A DNA stretch of 64,000 nucleotides from Deltaproteobacteria bacterium. GTDB taxonomy: Bacteria; Myxococcota_A; UBA9160; UBA4427. Positions 1 through 8,099 of this stretch are shown one piece after another. Location: contig JAJDAN010000003.1 of assembly GCA_029261855.1 (NCBI GenBank), positions 124,001-188,000 on the forward strand, in the 5' to 3' direction. Numbering within the stretch: position 1 is the stretch's first letter; each line of letters begins with the position of its first letter. The notes under the pieces were generated by a model. It was not told the DNA's origin. It worked only from the letters and a program-made list of their open reading frames with translations, and made no database searches. The translations under genes were made by a program, and so were the position numbers.

Positions 1-41
1 CAAGACTGCCAACCCCAGAGAAGACCCGAGAGAGAGCTGAG

Positions 42-623
42 ATGACCGGCCTTCGAACTCGACCGACCGCGCTGCTGCCCGTCCTGTTGGCGGGAATTGC
101 CATGGCGACGAGCCTGGGCTGCAGCACCAACCTCTCGGCGACCGCCAAGGGGTCGCGCACGCCAGACACGGCGGCGTGTACGCCCGGCGAACGGGTCGAG
201 GTAACCAACGGGGACTTCACCATCGTCCAGACCTGCCTCAACAGCGACAACCTGCTCGTCGGCGACGGCATCCTCGAAACCACGCTGTGGCGCTTCGATT
301 TCCAGGGCCAGGACGTGGGCAGCTGCTTTCCGGAGTCCGCGATCCTCGAGATACATCTGCGGCCAACCGGGAACCTGATCGGCGAACGGCTCCGCGTACA
401 GGACCAGTGGGCGATGGGGCTGGAAGAGATCCAAAGCCTCGACGTCGGCAAGGAGCAGACCCTGATCGTCGACATGATGCTGCGAAACGGCCGCCCCTCG
501 CCCTACACGCCCAGCGAGATTCGACGCCTCATCCTGGAAGCCCAGGAACACCGGCTCCCGATGGTCTACGAGCTCAATGCCCTCGTCTCCTACGCCGAGT
601 TGACGATCCACTGCCGGCGCTAG
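42..623 (+). CDS. putative secreted lipoprotein, unknown function
   Basis: Hypothetical protein of 193 residues that I do not recognise. Residues 1-26 form a signal peptide (two Arg near the start, then a hydrophobic core) ending in SLGC with Cys27 as a plausible lipidation site. Leu at -2 is not the textbook lipobox, so plain secretion is also possible. The mature part has four more Cys (residues 46, 65, 98 and 191), which could form disulfides in the periplasm, and looks like a small beta-rich domain. A GAGAGAG run lies 9-14 bases upstream of the ATG as a loose Shine-Dalgarno. The TetR regulator gene starts 24 bases downstream on the same strand, so the two may share a transcript. Confidence 0.65.
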   Translation: MTGLRTRPTALLPVLLAGIAMATSLGCSTNLSATAKGSRTPDTAACTPGERVEVTNGDFTIVQTCLNSDNLLVGDGILETTLWRFDFQGQDVGSCFPESAILEIHLRPTGNLIGERLRVQDQWAMGLEEIQSLDVGKEQTLIVDMMLRNGRPSPYTPSEIRRLILEAQEHRLPMVYELNALVSYAELTIHCRR

Positions 624-646
624 CCGGCCGAAACCGGGGGTGCCAG

Positions 647-1267
647 GTGGAAAAGCCCGAGAGCGCCAAGCGTCGTCGCGGTCGGCCGGCTCTGCCCCCG
701 GAGCAGCAGCGCCAGCGCCTCCTCGACGCCGCTGAACGCGCCTTCGAGCGGAGCCACTACGAGCGCACCAGCGTGCAGGACGTCGTCCGGGAAGCCGGCA
801 TGTCGTCGCGCTCGTTCTACGAGTTCTTCGAGTCGAAGGCCGAGCTCGCCGCCGCACTCGCCCGCGACCGCGCGGAGACCTTCGTATCGAAAATCGCGGG
901 TGTCCTGATTTCGTCCGGGGGAACCGTCGAGGGAATCGACCAGGTGCTCCGCATGTACCTCGAGACGCTCCCCGTCGTCGTGATCGACCTCGAGCACCTC
1001 GGCGGTGAGGCGGGGGAACGGGTTCGCGCCATTCGTGACGAGTACCGGAACCGGATCCAGGGCGTGTTGCTGGAGGCCTTCCGGCAGATCCGACGCGAAG
1101 GCCTGATCGACGAGGAGCCCGATCCGCTGGCAGTCGAGCTGGTGATCGCCGGAATCGAGAGCTTTTCGATCCGGTTCCACCACGCGGGTGCGCGGGAAGA
1201 ACTGCTGGCCCTGCACCCGGCCCTGCTCACCGCCATTCAGGGGCTGTTTCCCAAGTATCTGTCCTGA
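647..1267 (+). CDS. TetR/AcrR family transcriptional regulator
   Basis: A 206-residue one-component DNA-binding repressor. After a basic N-terminus (KRRRGRP) comes a typical TetR helix-turn-helix at about residues 20-65, with the recognition segment VVREAGMSSRSFYEFFESK. The C-terminal half is an all-helical ligand and dimer domain. The start is taken as GTG at 647 because the HTH follows at the usual distance; the open frame continues upstream only as a shadow of the preceding gene. The ligand is unknown. The target may be its own transcript or the lipoprotein gene at 1477, which has an AT-rich promoter-like region only about 110-160 bases downstream of this gene; that link is inference. Confidence 0.88.
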   Translation: MEKPESAKRRRGRPALPPEQQRQRLLDAAERAFERSHYERTSVQDVVREAGMSSRSFYEFFESKAELAAALARDRAETFVSKIAGVLISSGGTVEGIDQVLRMYLETLPVVVIDLEHLGGEAGERVRAIRDEYRNRIQGVLLEAFRQIRREGLIDEEPDPLAVELVIAGIESFSIRFHHAGAREELLALHPALLTAIQGLFPKYLS

Positions 1268-1395
1268 GCCCTCGCCGCAGGCCTTGCCTCGGCTGCCGGG
1301 CGCCCGCCTCGGGCGCTTCCCACGGATTTCGACAACATCCGGGCGGGATCCTCCAAACACCCGCCATCACAGGGGAAAATTTAATAAATTCGTAG

Positions 1396-1424
1396 TTGTA
1401 CAAAATAAGACCGATGTAGATAAT
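1396..1424 (+). promoter_or_regulatory. candidate promoter in an AT-rich island
   Basis: About 50 bases (1375-1424) are strikingly AT-rich in an otherwise very GC-rich window. They hold TTGTAC (1396-1401), a 17-base spacer and GATAAT (1419-1424; 5/6 to the -10 consensus), about 50 bases before the lipoprotein ATG at 1477. The -35 overlaps the 8-base palindrome TTGTACAA, a possible operator for the TetR protein encoded just upstream. No binding data; the -35 match is only 3/6. Confidence 0.4.
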
Positions 1425-1476
1425 GCGCCCCACGCAACCCGGGCGCCGCCCACGGCGCCCGCCACCGGAGGAAGCG

Positions 1477-2664
1477 ATGGCACGGATCGCGATGGGACGG
1501 ATCGAGAGGGGTCTGGCGCTGGCGCTGACCCTGCTGCTCTGCGGCACGGGACTCGGCTGCGGCGAGATGACCATCCGGACCTGGGTCCGGGTGCTCGAGG
1601 ACGAGAGCGGTGGCTGGGTGGACGTCAATGGAGAGGTGTTCGACGTCGAACGGCTCCAGGGTGGCTTCCTGACCGAAACGAAGCTCAACACGCTGCAGGT
1701 TCTCGGGACCATGGAGGGCACGATCGAGCTGCTCGACGTCCGCATGGCCGGTGAGGTCGAGGGCATCATCGGCAAGCTCTGCACCTGGGGGAACCATCCG
1801 GGCGAATCGACCGGGACCCTGCGCATGAATCTGCTCCAGCGAACGCTCGAGACGGACCTCTATCTCGACGCTCTGGCGACGACCGAGCTCAGCGAGGCCT
1901 TCGGGCTCCCTCCGATCTCCTTCGCCCAACCCATCGACTTCGATCTCGGCGCGAACTTCGAACTCGACACCTTCGTCAACGCCTTCCTCGAAGGCAGCAC
2001 CGAAGGCCTGTTCGAGACCACCAGCCAGATCGCCAGCGAGATGGAGATCATCGGGATCCCCGCCGTCTTCAACCTGGAGACGGCCGTCACCAGCGGACCG
2101 CACCCGCCGGTCTTCGACGAGGACCTGCTCGACTACTGCGGCGAGCTGTTCGCGCAGCAGCGCTTCGGGGACGCCGCCTACTACGCCATCAACCCGAAGT
2201 CGAGCTACATGCGTCACCTGAACAACGACCGGCCAAAGGACCCGCTCTTCATCTCCCTGGACGAAGTCGGCGCGGCGCCCGGCGACATGCTGCGACTGCG
2301 GACCCACGGCGTCTACTCGATCCTGCTGCTGGCCAAGGACGGGATCGACACCCGCCTCGGCGGCGTCTTCAGTCGCAACGAAGACCTGCTCGACTCTTCC
2401 CACCTGGGACGACTCCCCGGCGTCGTGGGATCGACGGCTCCGCCCATGAACACCTGGCTATCGATCTTCTGCGCGTTTTCGACCTGCAACGACTTCGGCG
2501 GAGACGACATTCCCCAGGACTTCCAGATCAACCCGGAGCGAACGGTTCGCGTGCCGCCGGGCGCGCGTTACCTGGTGGTCGCACCCGTCGACGGCTGGCG
2601 CAGCTACCACGAGAACACCGGTCTGGGCTTCGGCTTGACCGTCGAGGTGAATCCCAGCGACTGA
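1477..2664 (+). CDS. putative lipoprotein, unknown function
   Basis: A 395-residue exported protein I cannot assign. Residues 1-27 are a signal peptide and Cys28 follows GLG, a lipobox-like site, so outer- or inner-membrane anchoring is likely. The start at 1477 is preferred over an upstream in-frame ATG because GGAGGAA sits 4-11 bases before it and the signal peptide begins there. The mature protein has a mixed alpha/beta look with no recognisable catalytic motif. A region at about residues 250-290 (GDMLRLRTHGVY and following) resembles a small beta-sandwich. It is preceded by the AT-rich promoter-like island and followed by a strong GC hairpin, so it may be a single-gene unit. Confidence 0.7.
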   Translation: MARIAMGRIERGLALALTLLLCGTGLGCGEMTIRTWVRVLEDESGGWVDVNGEVFDVERLQGGFLTETKLNTLQVLGTMEGTIELLDVRMAGEVEGIIGKLCTWGNHPGESTGTLRMNLLQRTLETDLYLDALATTELSEAFGLPPISFAQPIDFDLGANFELDTFVNAFLEGSTEGLFETTSQIASEMEIIGIPAVFNLETAVTSGPHPPVFDEDLLDYCGELFAQQRFGDAAYYAINPKSSYMRHLNNDRPKDPLFISLDEVGAAPGDMLRLRTHGVYSILLLAKDGIDTRLGGVFSRNEDLLDSSHLGRLPGVVGSTAPPMNTWLSIFCAFSTCNDFGGDDIPQDFQINPERTVRVPPGARYLVVAPVDGWRSYHENTGLGFGLTVEVNPSD

Positions 2665-2712
2665 GCCGGTCCCGGCCTGTACCGCAGGTGGCCGCGATCG
2701 CCCGCGAGGGGC

Positions 2713-2737
2713 GCCGCGCCCCGCTTCGGGGCGCGGC
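2713..2737 (+). terminator. perfect GC-rich hairpin between two genes
   Basis: A perfect 10-base-pair stem (GCCGCGCCCC paired with GGGGCGCGGC) closes a 5-base loop, GCTTC. It lies 48 bases after the lipoprotein stop and 17 bases before the next ATG. There is no T-run after it, so intrinsic termination is uncertain. It could instead fold in the 5' leader of the MESH1-like gene and limit its translation. Confidence 0.4.
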
Positions 2738-2754
2738 ATGCCATACTCCGGCCC

Positions 2755-3312
2755 ATGGATCCGAAGCAGACGACCACCCTGCTGCGCACGCTCCACTACG
2801 CCGCGAACATGCACCGCGACCAGCGGCGGAAGAACGCAGACGCATCGCCCTACATCAATCACCCGATCGCCGTGGCCGAGCTTCTCACGCGCCAGGGCGG
2901 TGTGAGCGATCTGGCGACCGTCCAGGCGGCCCTGCTTCACGACACCATCGAGGACACAGAAACCACACGCGAAGACCTCGAGATCCACTTCGGCGCCGAA
3001 GTCGCGGCGATCGTCGCGGAGGTCACCGACGACAAGAGCCTCGACAAGTCCGAGCGCAAGCGTCTGCAGATCGTCCACGCGCCAGAGATCTCCGAAAGCG
3101 CCAAGCTCGTGAAGCTCTGCGACAAGATCTGCAACGTCGAGGACATCGCCCACAACCCGCCCGAGAGCTGGAACCTCGAGCGGCGTCTGGCCTACCTCGA
3201 CTGGACCGAGGAAGTCGTCAGCGGCTTGCGCGGTACGAACGAGGCGCTCGAGCATCTCTACGACAAGACCCTCGCCCACGGGCGTCAGGTGCTGAGCAAG
3301 GCCGACGCCTAG
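2755..3312 (+). CDS. MESH1-like (p)ppGpp 3'-pyrophosphohydrolase, HD domain
   Basis: A 185-residue stand-alone HD-domain hydrolase, about the size of animal MESH1 and bacterial small alarmone hydrolases and far shorter than RelA/SpoT. Visible motifs are the N-terminal HRDQRRK, YINHP (His36), the HD pair [12 protein letters not shown] (His62-Asp63, then Glu66-Asp67) and [12 protein letters not shown] (about residues 120-131), all as expected for Mn-dependent removal of the 3'-pyrophosphate from (p)ppGpp. No synthetase, TGS or ACT domain is present. The family also includes enzymes acting on NADPH, so ppGpp is the likely but not the only possible substrate. Its stop codon overlaps that of the convergent SDR gene within a shared CTAG. 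Confidence 0.85.
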   Translation: MDPKQTTTLLRTLHYAANMHRDQRRKNADASPYINHPIAVAELLTRQGGVSDLATVQAALLHDTIEDTETTREDLEIHFGAEVAAIVAEVTDDKSLDKSERKRLQIVHAPEISESAKLVKLCDKICNVEDIAHNPPESWNLERRLAYLDWTEEVVSGLRGTNEALEHLYDKTLAHGRQVLSKADA

Positions 3313-4331
3313 AGCCGTCGGTCCTTCCGCCGGGAGAGCGGGCGCAGCAGCAGCTTCTTCTCCTGCATCCACCGGATCGTGTCGCGCAGGGTCTCGCGGG
3401 GGTCGCGATAGGCGAGCCCGAGCTCGTCTCGAACGCCGCGATCGTCCGAGCGGGCCCACTCGGTCATGTAGGTCGTGCTCTCGACGCTGACGGGTAGCGG
3501 GAGCGGAACGAAGCGGGTCACGAGGTCCCCGATGCCTCCGAGCCACTTCATCAGCGGCGCCGGCGCCGGGACGCGCAGGAAGAACTCTCCCGTCACCTCC
3601 TCGAGCAGGTCGGCCAGTTCGGGCCAGCTGAAGAAGCTGCCGCCCATGACCCAGCGCGACGGCGGCCCGCCGCGTTCGATCAGCAGACAGTGCGCGCGGG
3701 CGAGGTCTCGCACGTCGACGAACTGGAAGCCGCTCGTGGTCTGGCAGACCAGTCTTCCATCGAGCATGGCCTTCAGGCCGGCGATCGCTTCACTCAGCCC
3801 CGGATCGTCGGGCCCGAGGATGCTGCCCGGATAGGTGGTGTAGATCGGCGCGCCGTCGGACTGCAGTCGTCTGACGTAGCGATCGCACTCGATCTTCGAC
3901 CGGCCATACCCGGAAGCCGCCTCGCCGAGAGGCGAAGCGTCGTCGATGTGCGTCAGCCCGGGCCTGAATAGCGCCGTCGTGCTGGACACCTGAAGCATCC
4001 GCGCGACCCCCTGCTCCCGGGCGCCCCCCAGAACCAGCTCCGTACCGCGCAGGTTGTTTCGGAGGACGCGCTCCGAATCGTTGGCGTGCACACTCACCAT
4101 CGCTGCCGCGTGGACCACGGCGTCGCAGCCCGCGAGTGCCTTCTCGACGGATCGCGGGTCGGTGATGTCTCCGCGCACGCAGTCGACGTCCTCGAGCCCG
4201 TGCGGCTCGAACACGTTCATCATCTTGTCGAGGCTTCGGACGAGAAGACAGAGCTCGTGCCCAGCGGCATGTAACGCGAGCGCCGTATGGAATCCGACGA
4301 ATCCCGTGGCGCCGGTGATCATCACGCGCAT
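3309..4331 (-). CDS. NAD-dependent epimerase/dehydratase (extended SDR)
   Basis: A 340-residue extended short-chain dehydrogenase/reductase. It starts directly with the Rossmann motif TGATGFVG (residues 6-13), has the acidic/charged pattern after beta-2, and carries the active-site YGRSKIECD segment at about residue 148. C-terminal substrate-binding segments are typical of epimerase, dihydroflavonol-reductase and 3-beta-HSD-like enzymes. The ATG at 4331 is chosen because the cofactor motif follows within five residues; the long upstream extension is not protein-like. The substrate cannot be told from sequence. It is divergent from the small lipoprotein gene at 4403 across about 70 bases. Confidence 0.85.
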   Translation of the reverse strand: MRVMITGATGFVGFHTALALHAAGHELCLLVRSLDKMMNVFEPHGLEDVDCVRGDITDPRSVEKALAGCDAVVHAAAMVSVHANDSERVLRNNLRGTELVLGGAREQGVARMLQVSSTTALFRPGLTHIDDASPLGEAASGYGRSKIECDRYVRRLQSDGAPIYTTYPGSILGPDDPGLSEAIAGLKAMLDGRLVCQTTSGFQFVDVRDLARAHCLLIERGGPPSRWVMGGSFFSWPELADLLEEVTGEFFLRVPAPAPLMKWLGGIGDLVTRFVPLPLPVSVESTTYMTEWARSDDRGVRDELGLAYRDPRETLRDTIRWMQEKKLLLRPLSRRKDRRL

Positions 4332-4402
4332 CGGGCAGCCTCCATGCCTTCCGCAAGCGTAACGTGCTATTTCCACGTCCGAGTCGAAAGGGGGATCGGG
4401 CG

Positions 4403-4879
4403 TTGGCGGAACGAACGAACGCGATGGCAAGGCTGGCGATGGCTGTGGGAGCCGTCGCGCTGATCTCTGTGGCATCCTGGGCCTGTTCTGAACCCGACAG
4501 CGACGTGGGCGATTCTGCCGCGGCCACGTCATCGGTCGAAGTCACGCCCCGGGGTTCCGGCGTCGCGGGCTGGGTGATCGAGCCAACCGCCACCCTCGCC
4601 ATCGCGCGGTCGGCCCTGCCCGAGCGCGGGATCGTGCCGCTGGACCTCCGGCTTCCGGGCCGCGTCGAGATGGGCGAGCCGGTGAAGGGCCGGATCCTGT
4701 CGGCGCTCGAAGACGCCAGCCGGGAGCGCCCGCTCACCGGCCGAGTCGTCGGTGACGGCGGGACGGCTCGCGTAGGGGTGCCTGCGGACTTCCTGACTCC
4801 CGGTCCCTATCGGATCGAGATCGACGGCGGCGAAACCGGACAGTCTGCCGCCCTCGGCTACCAGCTCGAAGTGCGCTGA
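4403..4879 (+). CDS. small putative lipoprotein
   Basis: About 158 residues; function not recognised. A TTG at 4403 lies seven bases after GGGGA and is taken as start; ATG at 4424 is the alternative. A hydrophobic signal segment ends at SWAC, giving a possible lipidated Cys. The mature part starts with an acidic/Ser-Thr stretch and then a single beta-rich domain (LRLPGRVEMGEPVKGRI region), possibly an immunoglobulin-like or carboxypeptidase-regulatory-like fold. The fhs start codon is 22 bases downstream on the same strand, so co-transcription with fhs is likely, though no functional link is obvious. Confidence 0.6.
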   Translation: MAERTNAMARLAMAVGAVALISVASWACSEPDSDVGDSAAATSSVEVTPRGSGVAGWVIEPTATLAIARSALPERGIVPLDLRLPGRVEMGEPVKGRILSALEDASRERPLTGRVVGDGGTARVGVPADFLTPGPYRIEIDGGETGQSAALGYQLEVR

Positions 4880-4900
4880 TCGATCGCCGGGGACTGGCCC

Positions 4901-6571
4901 TTGCCCACCGACGTCGAGATCGCACAGGCCGCGCAACCGCGTCCGATCGAGGAGATCGCCGCAGCTCTGGGGGTGAATCGCGACGCGATCCGCCCGTTCG
5001 GGTCGGACGTCGCCAAGCTTCCCCTTTCGCTGCTGAAGGCACCCCGTCAACGACAGGGTCCGAGCCGACTCGTGCTCGTCTCCGCGATCACGCCGACGCC
5101 GGCGGGCGAAGGCAAGACGACCACCAGCATCGGGCTGGCCCAGGGCATGGCGCGTATCGGACAGTCGGCCTGTCTCGCCCTGCGCGAGCCGTCGATGGGG
5201 CCCGTGTTCGGCACGAAGGGCGGCGCCACCGGTGGCGGCCGCTCTCAGCTGCTGCCGATGGAGCGGCTGAATCTACATTTCACGGGCGACTTCCACGCCA
5301 TCACATCGGCACACAACCTGCTCGCCGCATTGCTGGACAACCATCTGCACCAGGGAAACGCGCTCGACCTCGACCCACGTCGCGTCCTCTGGCGACGTGT
5401 CCTCGACATGAACGACCGCGCCCTGCGACGCGTCATCGTCGGGCTCGGCGGCCCCAAGCAAGGCGTCCCGCGAGAGACGGGCTTCGACATCACCGCGGCG
5501 AGCGAAGTCATGGCCATGCTCTGCCTGGCCGAGGGCCTCGACGATCTGCGCGAACGCCTCGGACGGACCCTCGTCGGGTTCACGCGTGCCGGCGATCCGG
5601 TCCGCGCGGAGCAGCTCGGCGCGACCGGGGCGATGCTTGCGCTCTTGCAGGACGCCATCGAGCCCAATCTCGTTCAGACCCTCGAAGGCACACCCGCGCT
5701 GGTTCACGGCGGTCCTTTCGCCAACATCGCCCATGGCTGCAACAGCGTCGTCGCCACGCGCATGGCGATGCATCTCGCCGACTGGGCCATCACGGAGGCT
5801 GGATTCGGCTTCGACCTCGGCGCGGAGAAGTTCTTCGACATCAAGTGCACGACAGCCGGACTCGAACCCGCAGCCGTCGTACTGGTCGCCACCGTGCGGG
5901 CGCTCAAGCTTCACGGCGGCATCGCCGTGCGCGACCTGAACACAGCCGACGCGGCAGCCGTAGAGCGCGGACTCCCGAATCTCGAGAAGCACATCGAGAA
6001 CATCCAACACTTCGGCGAGCGACCCGTGGTCGCCATCAACCGCTTTGGGGACGACACCCCGGATGAGATCGACGTCGTGCTACGCGCTTGCGAGGCGATG
6101 GGGACGCCCTGCGCAGTCAGCGACCACCACGCGCAGGGTGGTGCCGGGTCCGAAGACCTGGCGCGGACCCTCGTCGCCCACGCGCAATCGCGGAAGCGAC
6201 CTTTCGAGCCGCTCTACGAGCGCCAGGATTCCGTGACCTCCAAGGTCGAGGCCGTGGCCACCAAGATGTACGGCGCCCGGCAGGTGGTGTTCACGAAATC
6301 CGCCAAACGCGACCTCCGCGAAGCCGAACGCCTGGGCTATGCGGATCTTCCCGTCTGTCTGGCCAAGGTGCCCGGCTCACTCACGGACGATCCGAGTCGG
6401 CGCGGTCGGCCGCGCGACTTCGACATCACCGTGCGGGAGATCCAGATCAACGCGGGTGCCGGTTTCCTCGTCGTCCTCACGGGAGACATCGTCCGGATGC
6501 CCGGCCTGCCCCGCTCGCCGCTCGCCGAGCGAATCGACGTGCGCGACGGGCGGATCACGGGTCTCGAGTAG
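4901..6571 (+). CDS. fhs: formate-tetrahydrofolate ligase
   Basis: A 556-residue cytoplasmic enzyme that makes 10-formyl-THF from formate, THF and ATP, feeding C1 units to purine and serine synthesis. The length matches the family. The ATP-binding TPAGEGKTT is at residues 66-74, followed by REPSMGPVFGTKGGATGGG and the family's FTGDFHAI, LTGDIVRMPGLP and LHGG segments. The start is a TTG with GGGGAC about 7 bases upstream. There is no folD or methylene-THF gene beside it. Its last 17 bases overlap the end of the convergent UspA gene. Possible formate source: oxidation of formaldehyde released by the methanethiol oxidase at 44.9 kb (inference only). Confidence 0.95.
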   Translation: MPTDVEIAQAAQPRPIEEIAAALGVNRDAIRPFGSDVAKLPLSLLKAPRQRQGPSRLVLVSAITPTPAGEGKTTTSIGLAQGMARIGQSACLALREPSMGPVFGTKGGATGGGRSQLLPMERLNLHFTGDFHAITSAHNLLAALLDNHLHQGNALDLDPRRVLWRRVLDMNDRALRRVIVGLGGPKQGVPRETGFDITAASEVMAMLCLAEGLDDLRERLGRTLVGFTRAGDPVRAEQLGATGAMLALLQDAIEPNLVQTLEGTPALVHGGPFANIAHGCNSVVATRMAMHLADWAITEAGFGFDLGAEKFFDIKCTTAGLEPAAVVLVATVRALKLHGGIAVRDLNTADAAAVERGLPNLEKHIENIQHFGERPVVAINRFGDDTPDEIDVVLRACEAMGTPCAVSDHHAQGGAGSEDLARTLVAHAQSRKRPFEPLYERQDSVTSKVEAVATKMYGARQVVFTKSAKRDLREAERLGYADLPVCLAKVPGSLTDDPSRRGRPRDFDITVREIQINAGAGFLVVLTGDIVRMPGLPRSPLAERIDVRDGRITGLE

Positions 6572-7025
6572 TACCGGCCGAGCTCGGCGTTGGCACGACG
6601 ACCACCGGACACTTCGCGCCGCGCAGCACGCCCCGGCTGACGCTCCCGATGAACGCGCTCGCGAGCCCCGATCGCCCGTGGCTGCCCACGACGATCCAGT
6701 CGGCGCCGCGCTCCCCGGCCTCTTCCAGGATCTTGTCCGCCGTCGCGCCGGAAAACAGGAATGCACGGGCGGCGACGCCCGCCGCCCGCAGCTCCTCCGC
6801 GATGCGGTGCAGCTCACGCCTCTCGAGCTCGAGCGTGTGCGCCCGGTCGTCGCGAACGCTCTGGGGGCCCACCTCGTAGCCCACGAATTCCGGCTCGGGC
6901 GAAGCAACGTGAAGCACGGTGAGTTCCGCGTCGAGAGCGCGCGCCAGGGTCGCCGCCGTTTCGATGACGACGTCCGCATGGCGAGAGAAGTCGATGGCCG
7001 CGAGCACCTGCTTCACGGGACACAT
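6555..7025 (-). CDS. universal stress protein, UspA family, single domain
   Basis: A 156-residue protein with the UspA fold: an N-terminal strand with the acidic residue (QVLAAIDFS), central LTVLHV, and the ATP-type signature GSHGRSGLASAFIGS followed by SVSRGVLRGAKCPVVVV. This signature (G-2x-G-9x-G-S/T) predicts an ATP-binding Usp. The start ATG at 7025 is chosen because the first beta strand begins four residues later; the frame stays open further upstream without protein character. It is convergent with fhs (17-base overlap) and divergent from the tandem Usp at 7195 across 169 bases, which must hold both promoters. Confidence 0.85.
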   Translation of the reverse strand: MCPVKQVLAAIDFSRHADVVIETAATLARALDAELTVLHVASPEPEFVGYEVGPQSVRDDRAHTLELERRELHRIAEELRAAGVAARAFLFSGATADKILEEAGERGADWIVVGSHGRSGLASAFIGSVSRGVLRGAKCPVVVVPTPSSAGTTRDP

Positions 7026-7194
7026 GCTCGTCCCGTCGGAGGGCGGCGGCAAGGCCGCGAGGGGATCGAAGACTTCTGGGGCGATTGGCCCCACGACATC
7101 AATCGCCTCGATGCCTGGACGCAGCGCTCTCGGTGCCGACTCAACCATGCTCGGCCGGAAGAAGTCCAGAGCCAGGTCGGAGGAGGAGAGCGGC

Positions 7195-8061
7195 ATGACG
7201 ACACCCCAACGGTTCCTGGTTGCGACGGATTTCTCGGCAGGCGCGGACGGCGCCGCGGAAGCGGCGATTGCCCTCGCGCGGAGGTGGAAGGCCCGGATCG
7301 ATTGGATCCATGTCTGCCCGGAAGTCTCTCCGGTGCTCAGCCCCAGCGGCGACGCACTACTCACCGAATGGGTCGATCGCCAGCACAAGGAAGCGCGCGT
7401 GGGTCTCGACGCGCTGAAGAAGCGGGCAGAGGAAAGCGGCGTAGAGAGCGAGTTGCAGATCCACGCAGGACGCCCGGACGTCGCAGTCGCACGCGTCGCA
7501 GAAGAAACCCGGGCCGATTGGGTGATCGTCGGGACGCACGGACACAGCGGAATCCGTTCGCTGCTGATCGGCAGCGTTGCCGAGAAGATCGTACGCAACA
7601 GCCCCGTCAGCGTGCTGTGCGTCCGCCCGGGTGCGTCCCTCGAGGCTCCTGGCGTCATCGTCTTTGGAGAAGATTTCACCTCACGGGAGCACCGGCAAAC
7701 CGTCGCCGAGCTTGCGGGCGCGCTCGACAGCCGGGTCGTGGCCGTGCACGGCGTCGAGCTCGCTCCCGCGCTCATGGCGGATGCGAGCTTCTCGCCGCCG
7801 CCGGCACTCCTCGACGCCTCGCTGTCCGAGGCGCGTGAACGCCTCGCGGGGCTCGCCGACCAGTACGGAAAGCACGCGGAGACCCGGGTCTCGATCGGGG
7901 CCGCGGCCGACGCGCTGTGTGATCATGCTCGCCGGCTCAACGCCAGTCTGCTCGTCACCGGCGCGTCATCCCGCAAGGGAATCGAGCGCTGGATGCTGGG
8001 CAGTGTCGCCGAGAGAGTTCTGCGCCACGCGCCCTGCTCCGTGCTCGTTCTCCGCCCCTAG
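7195..8061 (+). CDS. tandem universal stress protein (two UspA domains)
   Basis: A 288-residue cytoplasmic protein with two UspA domains (about residues 3-145 and 150-288). Both repeat the strand LVATDFS / VIVFGEDFTS and the nucleotide-loop pattern: GTHGHSGIRSLLIGS in the first, GASSRKGIERWMLGS in the second. Tandem Usps are often linked to energy stress and hypoxia. AGGAGGA sits 8-15 bases before the ATG at 7195, a strong ribosome binding site that fixes the start. It lies 38 bases upstream of the MBL/beta-CASP gene, so the two may be an operon. Confidence 0.9.
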   Translation: MTTPQRFLVATDFSAGADGAAEAAIALARRWKARIDWIHVCPEVSPVLSPSGDALLTEWVDRQHKEARVGLDALKKRAEESGVESELQIHAGRPDVAVARVAEETRADWVIVGTHGHSGIRSLLIGSVAEKIVRNSPVSVLCVRPGASLEAPGVIVFGEDFTSREHRQTVAELAGALDSRVVAVHGVELAPALMADASFSPPPALLDASLSEARERLAGLADQYGKHAETRVSIGAAADALCDHARRLNASLLVTGASSRKGIERWMLGSVAERVLRHAPCSVLVLRP

Positions 8062-8099
8062 TCTCAACGCGAGACACAGCCCGAGGCATCCGACACACC

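Noticed and set aside
176-646. N-terminal extension of the TetR gene into the upstream lipoprotein gene
   Set aside because: The extension overlaps a real gene in another frame and is Arg-rich; TetR proteins start a few residues before the HTH.
6339-7838. 499-residue plus-strand frame across the fhs end and Usp genes
   Set aside because: Arg-rich shadow without motifs; Usp genes on both strands account for the region.
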